A stretch of DNA of 64,000 nucleotides, from positions 23,198,852 through 23,262,851 of the forward strand of contig NC_080720.1 in assembly GCF_019097595.1 (NCBI RefSeq), in the 5' to 3' direction. The stretch is from Hemibagrus wyckioides (Eukaryota > Chordata > Actinopteri > Siluriformes > Bagridae). The notes beneath the pieces are model-generated. The model searched no databases and was not told where the DNA came from. It saw only the letters and a list, made by a program, of their open reading frames with translations. The translations under genes were made by a program, and so were the position numbers. This document shows, piece after piece, positions 1 to 13,139 of this stretch (positions are counted from its first letter, which is position 1; each line of letters begins with the position of its first letter).

Positions 1-974
1 GAAGAATGGAGAATATTTGTCAAGTTACCTAAAAAAAAATAGCTTGTGTCTTTAGCACTAGAATTCTTTTTCCTTATGACAATGTCAGACATCCAGCCCA
101 CAGCAGAAGATGCAGTCACCTCCGAAAGTATTGGAATAGAAATTCTTTTTCTTTCTTTTTTTTCTTTTTTTTGACTATACACCAAAGACATTTGTGTTTG
201 AGTTCAAAAGATCAATATGAGATGATAGACCATAATTTTAGCTTTCATATGCTGATAATTGCATCTAGATGTGTTAAACAACTTAGAAGATGGCACCCAA
301 TTTTTTGAAAGTATTAGAATAGATAGTGTTAGAGTAAATAATACTTAACATGTGGTTGCATATCCATTGCTTGCAGTAACTAACAAGTCAGCAACTCACT
401 GACATCACCAAACTATTGCATCTTCTTTTGCGATACTTTTGTAGACTTGTACAACACATTCTTTTTATGTTTTTCAGGGACAAACCTAGAGTAGACATTC
501 AGAGCTACTGATTCTATAAAACCAGTATAAAAGGGCATACCTGGGCACACAATAAATATTTGTATGCCACATATTCCAGTATTTATGATCACTTAAAAAT
601 AGGTGCCATGTTTTAAATTGTTTAATCCATCTAGATATATATATTAAAAAAAAATCAGAAAATGAAATGAAATGATCTATTAGTTTTATATTTATATTTT
701 AATCACAAACTGAAATATCTTCAGTATATAGCAAAAACAAAAGAATTGTCCTTGCCAATTTAATATTTTGGAGGGGACTGTGTATATTATAATCTATTGC
801 AAGACTTCTTCATTGTTTTTTACAGTATAGTAAAACTGACTAACGGACCATGTGTATTACTCATTAAGGTTGATTTGCAAATTCAGCATTCAATTGAACC
901 CCGTTTAGATTTTCTGTACCATATAACTAAAGGTTGAGTTTGTTTAGTACACATAGTGGCCAAGATGCCAAAAC
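1..974 (+). other. Contactin intron, no feature recognised
   Basis: AT-rich sequence upstream of the first visible contactin exon. No stretch with good splice sites and FNIII-like coding was found, so it is treated as intron. It includes short A and T runs (near 150-170 and 645-656) but no clear repeat family. Confidence 0.55.
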
Positions 975-976
975 TA

Positions 977-2224
977 CACTATATTGCCAAAAGTATTCGC
1001 TCACCTGCCTTGACTCGCATATGAATTTAGGTGACATCCCATTCCTAATCCATAGGGTTCAATATGACGTCGGTCCACCCTTTGCAGCTATAACAGCTTC
1101 AACTCTTCTGGGAAGGCTGTCCACAAGGTTTAGGAGTGTGTTTATGGGATTTTTTGACCATGCTTCCAGAAGCGCATTTGTGAGGTCACACACTGATGTT
1201 GGACGAGAAGGCCTGGCTCTCAGTCTCCGCTCTAATTCATCCCAAAGGTGTTCTATCGGGTTGAGGTCAGGACTCTGTGCAGGCCAGTCAAGTTCATCCA
1301 CACCAGACTCTGTCATCCATGTCTTTATGGACCTTGCTTTGTGCACTGGTGCACAGTCATGTTGGAAGAGGAAGGGGCCAGCTCCAAATTGTTCCCACAA
1401 AGTTGGGAGCATGGAATTGTCCAAAATGTCTTGGTATGTTGAAGCATTCAGAGTTCCTTTCACTGGAACTAAGGGGCCAAGCCCAGCTCCTGAAAAACAA
1501 CCCCACACCATAATCCCCCCTCCACCAAACTTTACACTTGGCACAATGCAGTCAGACAAGTACCGTTCTCCTGGCAACCGCCAAACCCAGACTCGTCCAT
1601 CAGATTGCCAGATGGAGAAGCGCGATTCGTCACTCCAGAGAACGCGTCTCCACTGCTCTAGAGTCCAGTGGCGGCGTGCTTTACACCACTGCATCCGACG
1701 CTTTGCATTGCACTTGGTGATGTATGGCTTGGATGCAGCTGCTCGGCCATGGAAACCCATTCCATGAAGCTCTCTGCGCACTGTTCTTGAGCTAATCTGA
1801 AGGCCACATGAAGTTTGGAGGTCTGTAGCGATTGACTCTGCAGAAAGTTGGCGACCTCTTCGCACTATGCGCTTCAGCATCCACTGACCCCGCTCCGTCA
1901 GTTTACGTGGCCTACCACTTCGTGGCTGAGTTGCTGTCGTTCCCAAACACTTCCACGTTCTTATAATACAGCTGACAGTTGACTGTGGAATATTTAGGAG
2001 CGAGGAAATTTCACGACTGGATTTGTAGCACAGGTGGCATCCTATCACAGTTCCACGCTGGAATTCACTGAGCTCCTGAGAGCGACCCATTCTTTCACAA
2101 ATGTTTGTAAAAACAGTCTGCATGCCTAGGTGCTTGATTTTATACACCTGTGGCCATGGAAGTGATTGGAACACCTGATTCTGATTATTTGGATGGGTGA
2201 GCGAATACTTTTGGCAATATAGTG
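977..2224 (-). mobile_element. Full-length Tc1/mariner transposon
   Basis: A complete 1248-bp Tc1-type DNA transposon in a contactin intron, antisense to the gene. Both ends begin CACTATATTGCCAAAAGTAT, and the terminal inverted repeats are identical for 29 bases (977-1005 and the complement of 2196-2224) before they diverge. A TA dinucleotide flanks each side (975-976 and 2225-2226), the target-site duplication expected for Tc1/mariner. It encodes one uninterrupted transposase on the - strand. Related pieces lie at 7206-7335, 14475-14520 and 63282-63917. Intact ends plus an open transposase suggest a young copy; activity is not shown. Confidence 0.95.
1059..2090 (-). CDS. Tc1-family DD34E transposase (uninterrupted)
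   Basis: Predicted to cut out and reinsert its host transposon at TA sites. Starting at the ATG complementary to 2088-2090 gives 343 residues, the usual Tc1 transposase length; the open frame extends upstream to 2174 (371 residues), but those extra 28 residues look like non-coding leader. The N-terminal third has a paired-type helix-turn-helix (about residues 7-50), a GRPR AT-hook-like motif at 59-62 and a second helix-turn-helix (about 65-115). The catalytic triad is visible: Asp in WSDES (154), Asp in FQHDCAP (245) and Glu in LNPIEHLW (280), with 34 residues between the last two. A glycine-rich stretch ([12 protein letters not shown]) precedes the second Asp. No stop or frameshift is seen. 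Confidence 0.93.
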   Translation of the reverse strand: MGRSQELSEFQRGTVIGCHLCYKSSREISSLLNIPQSTVSCIIRTWKCLGTTATQPRSGRPRKLTERGQWMLKRIVRRGRQLSAESIATDLQTSCGLQISSRTVRRELHGMGFHGRAAASKPYITKCNAKRRMQWCKARRHWTLEQWRRVLWSDESRFSIWQSDGRVWVWRLPGERYLSDCIVPSVKFGGGGIMVWGCFSGAGLGPLVPVKGTLNASTYQDILDNSMLPTLWEQFGAGPFLFQHDCAPVHKARSIKTWMTESGVDELDWPAQSPDLNPIEHLWDELERRLRARPSRPTSVCDLTNALLEAWSKNPINTLLNLVDSLPRRVEAVIAAKGGPTSY

Positions 2225-2390
2225 TATTTAAAAAGACTATAGGCAGGATGTCTTATATTCAGACCAACCATCGCAGCAAAATGGTTTAGTGTTTTGTTTT
2301 GTTTTTTATTAACTAAATGGAAACCAGTTATGAATGGGCTTAACATATTCATTCTTTCTTTATCTCTGTTTTTTCACACTCTCTATCTAG

Positions 2391-4422
2391 TTGAGATACT
2401 GGGAGAAGAAGGAGAAAGAGGATATGGCTAGTGTGTTAAGGACAGTGGGAAATCGGACATCTGCTATTATTCAGGGGTTAAAAGGAAGCAGGACGTATTA
2501 TATCACAGTGAAGGCCTACAATACAGCTGGAGCTGGACCACCAAGTGCAGCAGTCAATGTGACCACCAAGAAACCTCGTAAGCACAGAAGTTTCAGGAAT
2601 TAGTCTGCATTAAAAAATGAATTAATCTGAACAGAAATGCATGCTTGGAGACAATATTGCACAATTACTAGTCATGTCCAGTGTTGTGCAGTTTGTAGTT
2701 TTGGTTCATAAATTTGTAAAAGCACTTTTGTATTTTTGTAGCTCCCAGTCAGCCTCCTGTAAAGGTAATGTGGAACACATCTAACTCCAAGATCATACTG
2801 AATTGGGAGCAAGTGAAAGCTTTGGAGAATGAATCTGAGGTCATGGGCTATAAGGTATCTAATCTAATAGCAATATAAACAATATTTATTAAAATAAAAT
2901 ACAGTCTACTTACATGCTTTTGGGGAGTTTTGTACACATCTGGTGTGCATAATAGAGGTTATGTGACCTTTAATAAATATAAAAATATTGCATTCATATA
3001 TTGTTTACAAAGCATTTTAGCATTTTAATTCTACATTTTGTTGTTCTCTGATCAGTCTGATTTGAATGTAATAAATACAGTTTTATATAAAGGAGATTAA
3101 AAAATCATTTCAAGCTCAAGTTCAAATTTTTTATTTACAAAAAGTCCTTGTTAATGATTATTAAACATCCACAGAATGTAAGGCCGGTTTTCCTGTTGTT
3201 TTTTTCTTCTGTTTACTGAATATCCAGATTTCAACTAATTCTTGCAATTCGTCTTAGGTTTTGTACAAACAAAACAGACACAGTCGTCCTAGAGTGATGG
3301 AGACCAACACCACATCAGTGGAGCTGTCTCTGCCTCCAGATGAAGAATACATCATTCAGATCAAGCCCTTCGGAGAAGGAGGAGAGGGCAGCAGCAGCAA
3401 ACAAATCACAATCCCCAGAATATCTGGTATGTGTTTCCCTGTGGTTTTAGAAAAAATCTTTTTTAGGAGAACATCATTTAAAAAAACTTTAATTCAGATC
3501 CAGCTTCTTGAAAAACATGCTTGTATCATAATATGAAATAAATACAACGGGGGAGCTGTTTAAGCAAACAGAAATTACATAGGTTAGTGGTGCAGCCAAC
3601 TGCAAAGCAGACGTTTATTTTCCAAGAGCAGTACATAAAGTATTAGTAGTATTAGTAGTAGTGGTAATAGTTCATCTTAACTGCAACAGTCTGCCCACGA
3701 CTGCAGTCATTTTTATTATATAGCTGTTACTATAGAATCAGTTCCATATTATATCAAGCAGAATATCATATACCATATAACATATAATAAGAATTTAACA
3801 GTGCTGGGAATTAAATATTTTAAAAATGTCTTTTTTAAAAAAAAAAGTAGCTCTGGCAATATAGCTGACTGATTTGGAAGACGAAATACAGGTATTTATT
3901 AGTCTGTATATTCTAATATGATATTGTTTTTTATAACAACAGCCTAATTCAAAATATCCTGCCCTATTGTGGTATATTGCTTACACTGAGGATTTATTTC
4001 ATTAATTATGTCTAGTGTTTTGTTTTAACAAACTTTCTAGATTTGCCCCTCTGGTTTATGTGAAATGTATCCTATTTTTATTCAAGTACATTTGTATTTG
4101 TCAGTTTATAACCATTCAAACACAAAATACATAAACAAAATACAGCACCAAAATAATGTAACTAGTTGACTAATGACTAATGAATTCTGAATGATAGCAC
4201 TAAAATCATCTCATGCTGATCAACTCCAATCAAAAGAAATTCAGAAAACTGTGGGGGAAATTTCTTTCTTATACAGTCAGCAGAAAATTCATCACAGACA
4301 CTTAATGTTCTTATCTTTGTCCATCTCTAGGTCCCAACGCAATTGGATCTGCATCCAGCGTATCCACTCTCTCAGCCCTCAGCACAATAGCTCTGTCACT
4401 CACAGCCCGGACATCTTTATGA
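2391..4422 (+). CDS. Contactin (CNTN3/4/5/6 subfamily, CNTN4-like), 3' end, partial
   Basis: The last four coding exons of a neural cell-adhesion molecule; upstream exons lie outside the window. Exons: 2391-2577, 2742-2854, 3258-3426 and 4331-4422 (stop TGA 4420-4422), all with GT-AG introns and matching phases. The first begins [10 protein letters not shown] and ends an FNIII domain ([11 protein letters not shown]...TTKKP). The next two give the last FNIII domain, with [30 protein letters not shown] and [19 protein letters not shown]. The last exon encodes a Ser/Ala-rich spacer and a hydrophobic tail ([17 protein letters not shown]) typical of a GPI-anchor signal, so the protein should sit on the outer membrane face. 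Contactins have six Ig and four FNIII domains. From remembered sequences the tail is closest to CNTN4; the exact paralogue is uncertain. Confidence 0.9.
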
Positions 4423-4581
4423 CGCAGCGCACAGTCCGAAAGCTTGAAACAATATGTTTAAAAAAGGAGACTCTAAGAGAAAAAACACCCTAATATGGGT
4501 TTGCAGTTTGCAATGCTGTTAAGAACAGGATGGCTCGTCTTGAATTTGTTGTTACCAAAGCTGATAGTACTCAAAAACTGA

Positions 4582-4643
<62 letters not shown>

Positions 4644-5990
4644 TGCATATTTTGTATGCCATAACTAGCTTTTATTTTGTTTGCTTTTATTTTGGAACAA
4701 ACAAATCAAATAGACTTTACTGACTGATTTAAAGCAAGAGGTGTTAGCCTTTGGTGAGGGCTATCAAAAACGTATGATATGACACAGTCCACTGAGGTCA
4801 TGTTTAAGTGGCCCAGATGCCCAGGATGTCTAAACATTCACTCCGTGTGAGTCCTTGCACTGAATTCTCTTCTGAGGAAAAGAAAGGAGGGGATAAAGTC
4901 AATAACTAGGAGTTTGAAAGAATGCTGACTGTGCTGCTTATAAAGGCAGCAATCTTTGAAGGCCATTGTCTTTCCACTGGCTTCTGTTACTTCCCATTTG
5001 ATCTGCAGACTTTGGTCTATTGTTAACATTGAACGTGCAGACATTTGTGTGTCTTTCCTGTTATCTCATTCATACGTTTCTATGTTCTGTCTGTTGTTTG
5101 CCTTTTGTGTGCCTCGTCACATGTTTTTTAAACTCCTCAGGTCCTCAAAAAGCCTTAACTTATATTTGCTGTTTCCCAGCAGGCTATGCTAATGCAGTGA
5201 GAGATTGCACAGGATTGCATTAGGTAGAAAGCTGGGGCTTAGTCAACTTGGATTTTGGATTTCAATTTTGGGTGTTGGGGCCATTATACTTAGTCCATCA
5301 CTTCTATTTTTCTATCTTATACCAGTTATCCATGGCTTAAGGGCAATACAGCGTATCACGTAGAAGGGCCATGGACCACATTTAGATATAATACACTTAA
5401 TCTGCTGCTGACATTTTAAGTTCTCTTTTTTCAATGCCATTTGGGATCAATTCCTTATAATATCTAGCTCGTAATCTTTGTGAGGTGGAGGTTAGTAAAA
5501 TGTAGGCTACTTTAAAATGGTTCAGACAAAGATCAACAAAAATGTATAACATGCTTTTTGTATATTTCAGATTGTTTATATTTAAGGAAACAACAGCAAA
5601 AACTAATGTTTCCTAAGAGTTGTTCTTGTTTTTTACATAATGAAAAAGATAAGAACTGTTTATTATTGTGGATAAGTGTCGCTTTGCATGTTGGTGTATT
5701 CTTCTCCATCTCCGTTCATTTGGTATAGATTGAATGGCTTACGATCATGCAATCATGAGTGCAGAAATAAGAATTATTGTTACCAGGGATTTGTGTATAT
5801 ATGTATGTGTGCCGTAGCCATCTTTCTGCCTCTTTCTGGCTTGCTCTCCGTCTGTCTGTCTTACTGTCTTTCTTTCTCCCTATGGTGTTTTCAAAGTACT
5901 TACTATTAGAACTGTAAAAACCATAGATTATTTTATTTGCTGCTGTTTGTTTATACTGGGTCAGAGAATAAAGGGGTTGTTTTTAACAGT
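4423..5990 (+). other. Probable contactin 3' UTR
   Basis: Sequence after the contactin stop codon with no splice-supported coding. It includes a pure AT run at 4586-4640. An AATAAA at 5967-5972 followed by a GT-rich stretch is a plausible polyadenylation site, giving a 3' UTR of about 1.55 kb. The end is inferred from the motif only. Confidence 0.5.
4586..4640. repeat. (AT)n microsatellite
   Basis: Uninterrupted alternating AT run of about 55 bases inside the probable contactin 3' UTR. Confidence 0.95.
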
Positions 5991-7205
5991 TAATTTGTTT
6001 CCACAATAATTTGTCACACAGTTTATTCCATTTGTATGTGGGTTTAAAAAGTAGCAGATTCACAAGCAAGAGTTTGTGGCTTACTTACCTAATGAAACCC
6101 ATGTTATATATCTTTTAGAACTATTTAAAAAAAACATTAAACCAAAAATAAAATGTTCACTTCTGGGTAACACCATAAACAAAATTAATAAGAACCTTAA
6201 CTTTTTATTTATTTTTTTACAGTGCCTCAAAATCAAAAGCATAGAGCACTCCAGCGGCTGTCACTATCAGGTGGAGTTGGAAGGCATTAACGAGCATGGC
6301 TTGTCTAAAAAGGATGTGGAGGATATGCAAACAAGCCCGTCTGTCATTTGGGCTGTTGAGGGAGCACAGCAGGTGTCAGGCATTCCTGTTTTGCACTTGC
6401 ACTATTCTGTTGAGCAGCCCAGAAGTTAGATGCAGAATGGCATTTACCCCTCTGCATGATTCATGGGGTCTTTCCTACCTCCAGCCCCAATAACAGTTAA
6501 GGTACTGTCTAACAGTGTTCCACAATTTCTAACAGCACACAGGTTTTAATCTAGTGACTGGCCAAAGAATTCACTAAGAGACACCACTACGTTGAGGTAT
6601 TTCACTCTTGACTTCAGCCAGCGGCCCCTTACTTGCTCCTAAAGAGAGCTTTCCGTAAGCATACTTCTTCTAATCATTAGTAATGTGTTGCCGAAGCATC
6701 TGTCACCCAGGAAAGCTGTGCCGAAAGCTTCGAAGCAAACATTTGGCCTAGATGCAGTTGTCCTCTGGAGCAAAAATGACTTGCATGCAGCTGAAAAGAC
6801 AAGTTCTCAACACAGCCACAGCTCTACCTGCCACATAAGAGTCAGTCAAATAGGAACATTACAAATGGACATGCACAGTCAGAGCAATAGCACTGCACAG
6901 CCAGACATTTTTTAAAAAAAGGCTCACATCTGGGCCTTATGTGGAATGTTTATATAGCTTTTGTCAAAGCCCACATATTGCTCACACTTTTTTGTGGAAT
7001 CAAAAATCTTAACACCCTTAAATCTTAACACAATATTACACTATTCCTTTATTAACTCTACCATAATGAAGAATATAAAATCAATACTATTAATACCTGT
7101 TTCAATATGTGATGCTTGCAATTTCAAAAGAATTCTTCTTTGTCTGCAGAAAAATGATTCCATAATCTGGTAAATTGTTACCTGATCTCTAAATACGAAT
7201 AATCG
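5991..7205. other. Intergenic, no feature recognised
   Basis: Non-coding sequence between contactin and rhebl1. A 117-codon open frame at 6076-6429 shows no recognisable domain or splice support. Confidence 0.5.
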
Positions 7206-7335
7206 CTGTAATAACTTCCACTCTTCTGGGAAGGCTTTAGAGTTTTATAGCATGGCTGTGAGGATTTGTGTTTATTTGGCCACTACAGCATAGGTGAGGT
7301 CAGGCACTGATGTCAGGTGAGAAGGCCAGCCATCA
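7206..7335 (-). mobile_element. Tc1 remnant, same family as the 977-2224 element
   Basis: About 130 bases resemble positions 1086-1215 of the full-length Tc1 copy, including CACTCTTCTGGGAAGG and the GAGGTCA...CACTGATGT stretch. This corresponds to the C-terminal end of the transposase gene on the - strand. It is heavily mutated and has no visible ends. Confidence 0.7.
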
Positions 7336-7819
7336 TTTGTATACGTAGTCATGCAATATTTTTTTGTATCATTTGTGTATTACTGCCAGATACACAATGC
7401 CACGAATTTAGACAAATCATATCTGTACATACTCACAAAATACACTCTAACTGACTGTTAATAGCAATGTTTCCAACACCCAAACTCCTCGATTAAACTA
7501 ATCCAAATGAAATCCCTAAAATAATATACAAAGATAGGTCCTTACCAACAAGTAGTCCATTAACTAATGTCTATTCTAATAACCCATATCTAAAACCTGT
7601 ACTCTCTCCCATTACCAAAATCTATAATAAACTAATGGCAAATGTGGCTGATGTACAACTAACAAAAGTACCTATTTAACTGAAAGATTAATCTTTGAGG
7701 AGCAAGCAGTTTCTTTAAAATATTGTAATCCCTGAAAATCAAAATTATGATTCATAATTTTTAATTAAAAGATGCAGGCATAATTCCAGCCTAGTATGAA
7801 AGAAAATTGTAAAAAAATA

Positions 7820-7858
<39 letters not shown>
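7820..7858. repeat. (AAT)n microsatellite
   Basis: About 13 copies of AAT/ATA, followed by an AATT-rich stretch to about 7880. Confidence 0.95.
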
Positions 7859-7859
<1 letters not shown>

Positions 7860-7879
7860 TAATTAATTAAATTAAATAA

Positions 7880-10800
7880 TGGAATGGTTTGTGAGGAGTC
7901 TTAAATAATATTTATATAACAAATGCTTTTAAATGAGCAATACTTTCAATAATTGAAATTTTCCCATTTAAATAACAAAAGAAATCATTTATATTTAATC
8001 TAATCTAAATAATTGAACTATTTTTTTGAATAGTCTGAGTTGTGTCTGGAGAGCAATGTAAGAGAATATAAAATATAAAGAAATATAAAAATAAATATAA
8101 CCTATAATATAAAATAAAAATAAATAATAACCACATTTTTACAAGTTAAATAAAGTCTTTTTGTATGCACATACACACAATGTATGTTTTGTATAATATT
8201 ATTTCTCATATTTATTATTTACTTATTTTAAAGAAAGCATTTTTAAGACATACAAATTATTAGTTTATGTGAAAATGTATTTTACAATTTAAATATATAT
8301 TCTAAACAACTTGCATAGAAATGTTCATAGGATCATAGGATAAACGTGATCAGTCAAAATGACTGTATTAATTTGCAATCACTCTTATCTCTGAGGAGCA
8401 AATCAATCTAAACCATGTCATTGAAATGCCCCAAAGCATCTGTACTCATTTTGGTTTTCCATTAATTTGTCTGTATTAGGGGGCTTTGGGGAGCACCATA
8501 TAGGGCCTCTGCTGTCTAATGACAGGTTAGTGCACTGTGTTAAAGAAGTAATTGCAAAGGCAATCTTAATCAAATCGAAAGGTGCCTTCTTCCATTAAAT
8601 GTCATTTAACACTGTCTGCCATTCAGTCTCTCCCTGGCTCTTCTAATATTAACATGATGTGTCAAAGCTGCTTTTCCCCTACTCTGGAGTCACGGTATTC
8701 ACAGAGACAAATTAGTGTTAGCTTATATTTCTCAGGGGCAGGCAGATATGCGAAAGACATCCATGTTGCCACACATTTAGACAGGGTTTCTCTAAATTTG
8801 TAAATCTCAAGAAGCTCTGTGTCAGAAAGCATGATGTCTGAAGCTGGAAATATGCTCTCTTACCAGTTTATATTAATCTGGACATTTCAGCAGTGGATGT
8901 TTTCACTGTTGGGAAAAATGAGAATACAGGAAGGTGGTCCCCAGTACAAAGTGAACTCAACATAAGTTATCTGGAGCTGCTGACAGTTTGGTCAGCACTC
9001 AGGTACTTTTTTCCTTATATTAAAGCATGCAGACTCCAGGGGCATGCTGGGATATTATTTCCCTCTTCACCTACAGTTGTGCCAAATAAAAATATATGCC
9101 CCATATTATCTGTGTTATATTAAGGGAATTGACTGAAAAGGGATTATTAGATGCAGGGAATGTATGCAGATAATTCATGCAGATAATATACCCACAGGCA
9201 AAGAAACAAGGTAGTGTAGAAAACTAGATTGCACTGCACAGTGAAGAGCGACTTACTGAACTGAGGGGAGATGGGGGTGATGAAATGGAGCTGGAACCTA
9301 TCCAAGAAACACAAATCCTGAATACACTCTGATTCAGATGCTAGTCCATCACTGGGCAACATTCACACATAGGAACGCTAATTCATTTTCTGGCTTGTTT
9401 GGGGCATGTAGGAGGGAAACTGGAGAACCCTGGTTTATGTCTGTGTTGCCAGGGGTCATTTAAGCACTAAGACAGTTATAATGAAAGCATAAAATCCCAC
9501 CAACCTTGAAGTGATACAATACTTGTAGATCAAAATAAAATATTAAATGAAATCCTAACTCTTTTTTCCTCCATACATAATAACAGATAATTATTGGCCA
9601 ACATTTTAAATTTTTTCTAGATCTTCCTCCTGGTGATCACCTGCAAACTTCAGTTTATAATGTTGGTCTTGAGGTAGGGGCACCTTCCTTACAGGCAATG
9701 GCTATGTAGGATTAGTTTGTTCATTCCTGGGAGTTTTTTTTCTGAGGTCTTTTGATTTCTTATGAGGTCACAGGCAAAAAATCATGTTTTTTCTTTTTAA
9801 AAGTTACATTTAAAAGTTTTCAAAATTTAGGCCCTTTTTCTCATGTGTATGTGGGTGCATATGTATTTTAAAATCATCATATTACAGTAAGCATTATTTA
9901 ATTGGACTAATATATATAACATTCTGATGTATAGAATGTTACAGAATATCCAAAACTACTCCTATAAATGGTAAATACAAGTTTAATAAAAAAAAAAAAA
10001 CTTCACCATCTGAAGTAGGAATAGGAATTATACCACTAGGATAAACTCATGAAAATGAGGATAAGGGCATCTGCGAAATTCTGTAAATTCACTGTAAATC
10101 TGTCAATTATGTTAATTATGTCAGTCATATGTAATCAAATGCATGCTGCCATAGAAAATGAATCAAGAATTCATTTGTGCTGATATAGTATAATTATTGT
10201 AATCACCACACAGTCTCTATTTAAAAGTTTTTTGACTAGCATTTATGACATCACATCACCTGTATGCTACTTAGGATAACCTAGCAACCACTTAGCAGCA
10301 CCCTAGGAACCACCTCGGATTGCCCCCAATGTAAAATGCCTTTTGGTGTCACCGTAATACTTTTAAGTTTCTCTTTGTGTGATTTAATACAGATCAGCAA
10401 ACAAGCTACACACTTGTACAGTACAAAATACAGCAAAACAGAGAGAGATTCATGCACACATGCATGAAGATTTTTGTTTGTTTAAGTTTTTCATTTATGT
10501 TTTATATCAACGTTCCAGATTTATTTTTATACAAAGACCACAATAAAGAGAAAAGAATAAATATGGAGATCCTTTTCTTGGAATTTTGTAACTATTCAAG
10601 GTTTGGAGGAAATTTTTCAGGTTTTCCATCGCCCAGCTGCATATTTGCTTTTACAGTAGTTTTGGCACAGACTACAGAGAAGCCAGCATTGTCAAATTTG
10701 GGAATAGTGATGTAGATGCAGTGTGCGTACAGCACACTACATGCTTACACTAAATACTCTACTGTATAGTGAATGAATTTTAGAAGGGCAGAATTGTTTC

Positions 10801-11379
10801 AAATAAACTAAAAAATTTTTACTATCTGTAAGTAAAATCTGTTTCGCAGTCGACGGCAAATGACATCAAGACTAAATTTGCATCTCTGCTAACTAAAGAA
10901 TACAGTAAAATGTCAAATATGTTAAAAAATAAATCACACCACATGGGCTAATTTAAAATACAGTTTTAAGATGTCTTGTCCACCGTATTGTCATCGACCA
11001 TCTTAAAATTTTTATCTCATCTAGGGTCAGTGCCTGGTAGCTTCACCTGTCTTCTGCTACGTAAGTAAAGCTACCAGCACTAAGTGCGTAAAGTGTCCAA
11101 TATTCCACACTTATTTTTATTCCACAAAATTTTTGCTTCTTTCATTTTGAATTTTCAGAATGAACACACTTCTCACACTATATATACACTACTAAATGGC
11201 ATAGAATAGTGCATAAGTATGCGATTTCGGACACACCTACGGCACATGTGGATACAAATGGGAATCTTAATCAGCTCCCATTTTCAGTAGATAGGGTGCT
11301 AGTCAGGGAGATCAGGAACCGGAACTTCCCTCCCTATGTTTACTGTGTTCCCTTACTGGAAATGATATCATAACAATGG
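7880..11379. other. Intergenic, mostly unrecognised; possible repeat relics
   Basis: No gene seen. The stretch around 9290-9430 (phrases such as TCCATCACTGGGCAACATTC) resembles a common fish dispersed repeat but is too degraded to class. Around 10700-11245 lies sequence like a non-autonomous element seen in fish genomes (ends near GCATAAGTATGCGATTTCGG); inverted ends could not be confirmed. The rest is AT-rich with short open frames only. Confidence 0.4.
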
Positions 11380-13139
11380 CGGTCGAACCTCCTTCTAGTT
11401 TGCTTCTATTTCTTTTATTTTATTACAGGACAGACCAGAAAATTACATAAATATGTGGATTGTATAGTCCGAATCCAATGCTGACAACAGACATGCATCA
11501 CACCACTGAAACAGAACAAAACAAAAAACACACAATAACAGCAACAAAAAGAACACATAGCTAGAGGCTCTCAGCAAATCCAGGTTCCTTAACCAAGTTA
11601 CAAAGATTCGAGGCTCTCCTCTTCTCTATTAATTTTAAAGATGAATAGTATTGACATAATTCCTTATGAAACATTGAGAAGTTTGGTTTCATTTTAAGAA
11701 ATCTGCTCTTGTATAAAAAGAACTTTCCAAGAATAATATTTAGATTATTATATTAAAAGTCATCTGTTAAAACTTTCATAAAACGCCGAAATCACATTTT
11801 CTTTTAAAAAGTTGTCCTGTAAATCCTTTAAGTCCTGTAAGTTGTGAGGTGGGGCCCTTTACAAAGAAACATTCATTGACATCTGATATTAAAAAAAAAG
11901 TTACCAATATAGCCACCCTTCTTTACAATTACTGTCATAATCCTTCCAGAAGTCTGTTGGCTTCTTGATCTGCTGACAATCAACTTTTTGTGCAGCAGCA
12001 ACCAAAGCCCCCTAGACACTGTTCAGGGAGGTGTACTGTTTTCCTTCACTGAAAATCTTCAATTTAAGAAGGGAGCCCACAAGTTCTCAACAGGGTTTAG
12101 GTTAGGTGAGGAAGGGGGCCATGTCATTATTCTTCATCTTTAAGGCCTTTACTGGCTAGCCACACAGTGGAGTACTTCGATACATGCAATGGAGCATTGT
12201 CCTGCATAAATATCATGGTCTTCTTGAAAGATGTTTAATTCTTCTCAAATCTTTAGCAGTTAATTTGCATCTATTTCTTGCACCGCTGTTGACTATTGCA
12301 ACAAAACGTTTGATGGTTCTGTGATCACAGCCTAATAGCTTAGCAAATGCAGAGTGCTGCATCCTTCTGAAAGACTCCATACAATTTTTTGACTTAAGAG
12401 TCAATTAAATGTCTTGTTTTTGGCCATTTTTTCCTGAAGAAAAGAAGCTGCCTAATAATTATGCACATCTTCATATCGGGTGATGATCTCCTTAGGCCAC
12501 ACCCGCCCTCATTACACAAATACATATCACCTGATATGCTTAAATCCAATAAGTTTATATGTCTTGGAGTTGGGAAATGTGCATAAAAATGATGATTTGG
12601 TCAAAATACTCACATGCCTAACAATTATGCACACAGTGTTTTACAATTATTTTGTATTATTTTTGTGAGCTCCTTCTTTTGTTATCCTTTGTAATTTGTT
12701 TGTATACCTCTGTATTTAATAGTGTACTTTACAGAAACACAAGAAATTGTTGACAGATTCACATTTAGTATGGTTTAATTTTAAGTCAGAAGCCTTGAAA
12801 ATCTATTATTCTATGAATTTTTGGCAATTGGTTGCTATTTTTCATAAATATGGTGGTGTCATCAGCCAGTTGGCTAGTTGGCAATTGTTTGCCTTTTTTT
12901 TTCAGAATCTGAGTTTATAAGAATGGAAAGCATTTCTGCTGCATCGATGAAAAGCAGATGTGAGATGGGACAACCTTGTTTCATTCCTTTGTTAATTGAA
13001 ATGTTGCCGAATTACCCTGTGGTATTAGTGTCCTTATAAAATAGATTAACTAAATGTATGAAGTTTTCTACAAAACCAAACAATTCCAAAGTACATAGAT
13101 TTGTGTTCGATAGTATTGAAGACTTTAAATAAATCTAAA

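Noticed and set aside
934..1767. 277-codon + strand open frame
   Set aside because: It is the antisense shadow of the Tc1 transposase gene on the - strand.
6076..6429. 117-codon open frame downstream of contactin, considered as an extra exon
   Set aside because: It lies after the contactin stop and probable poly(A) signal, has no matching splice sites and shows no recognisable domain.
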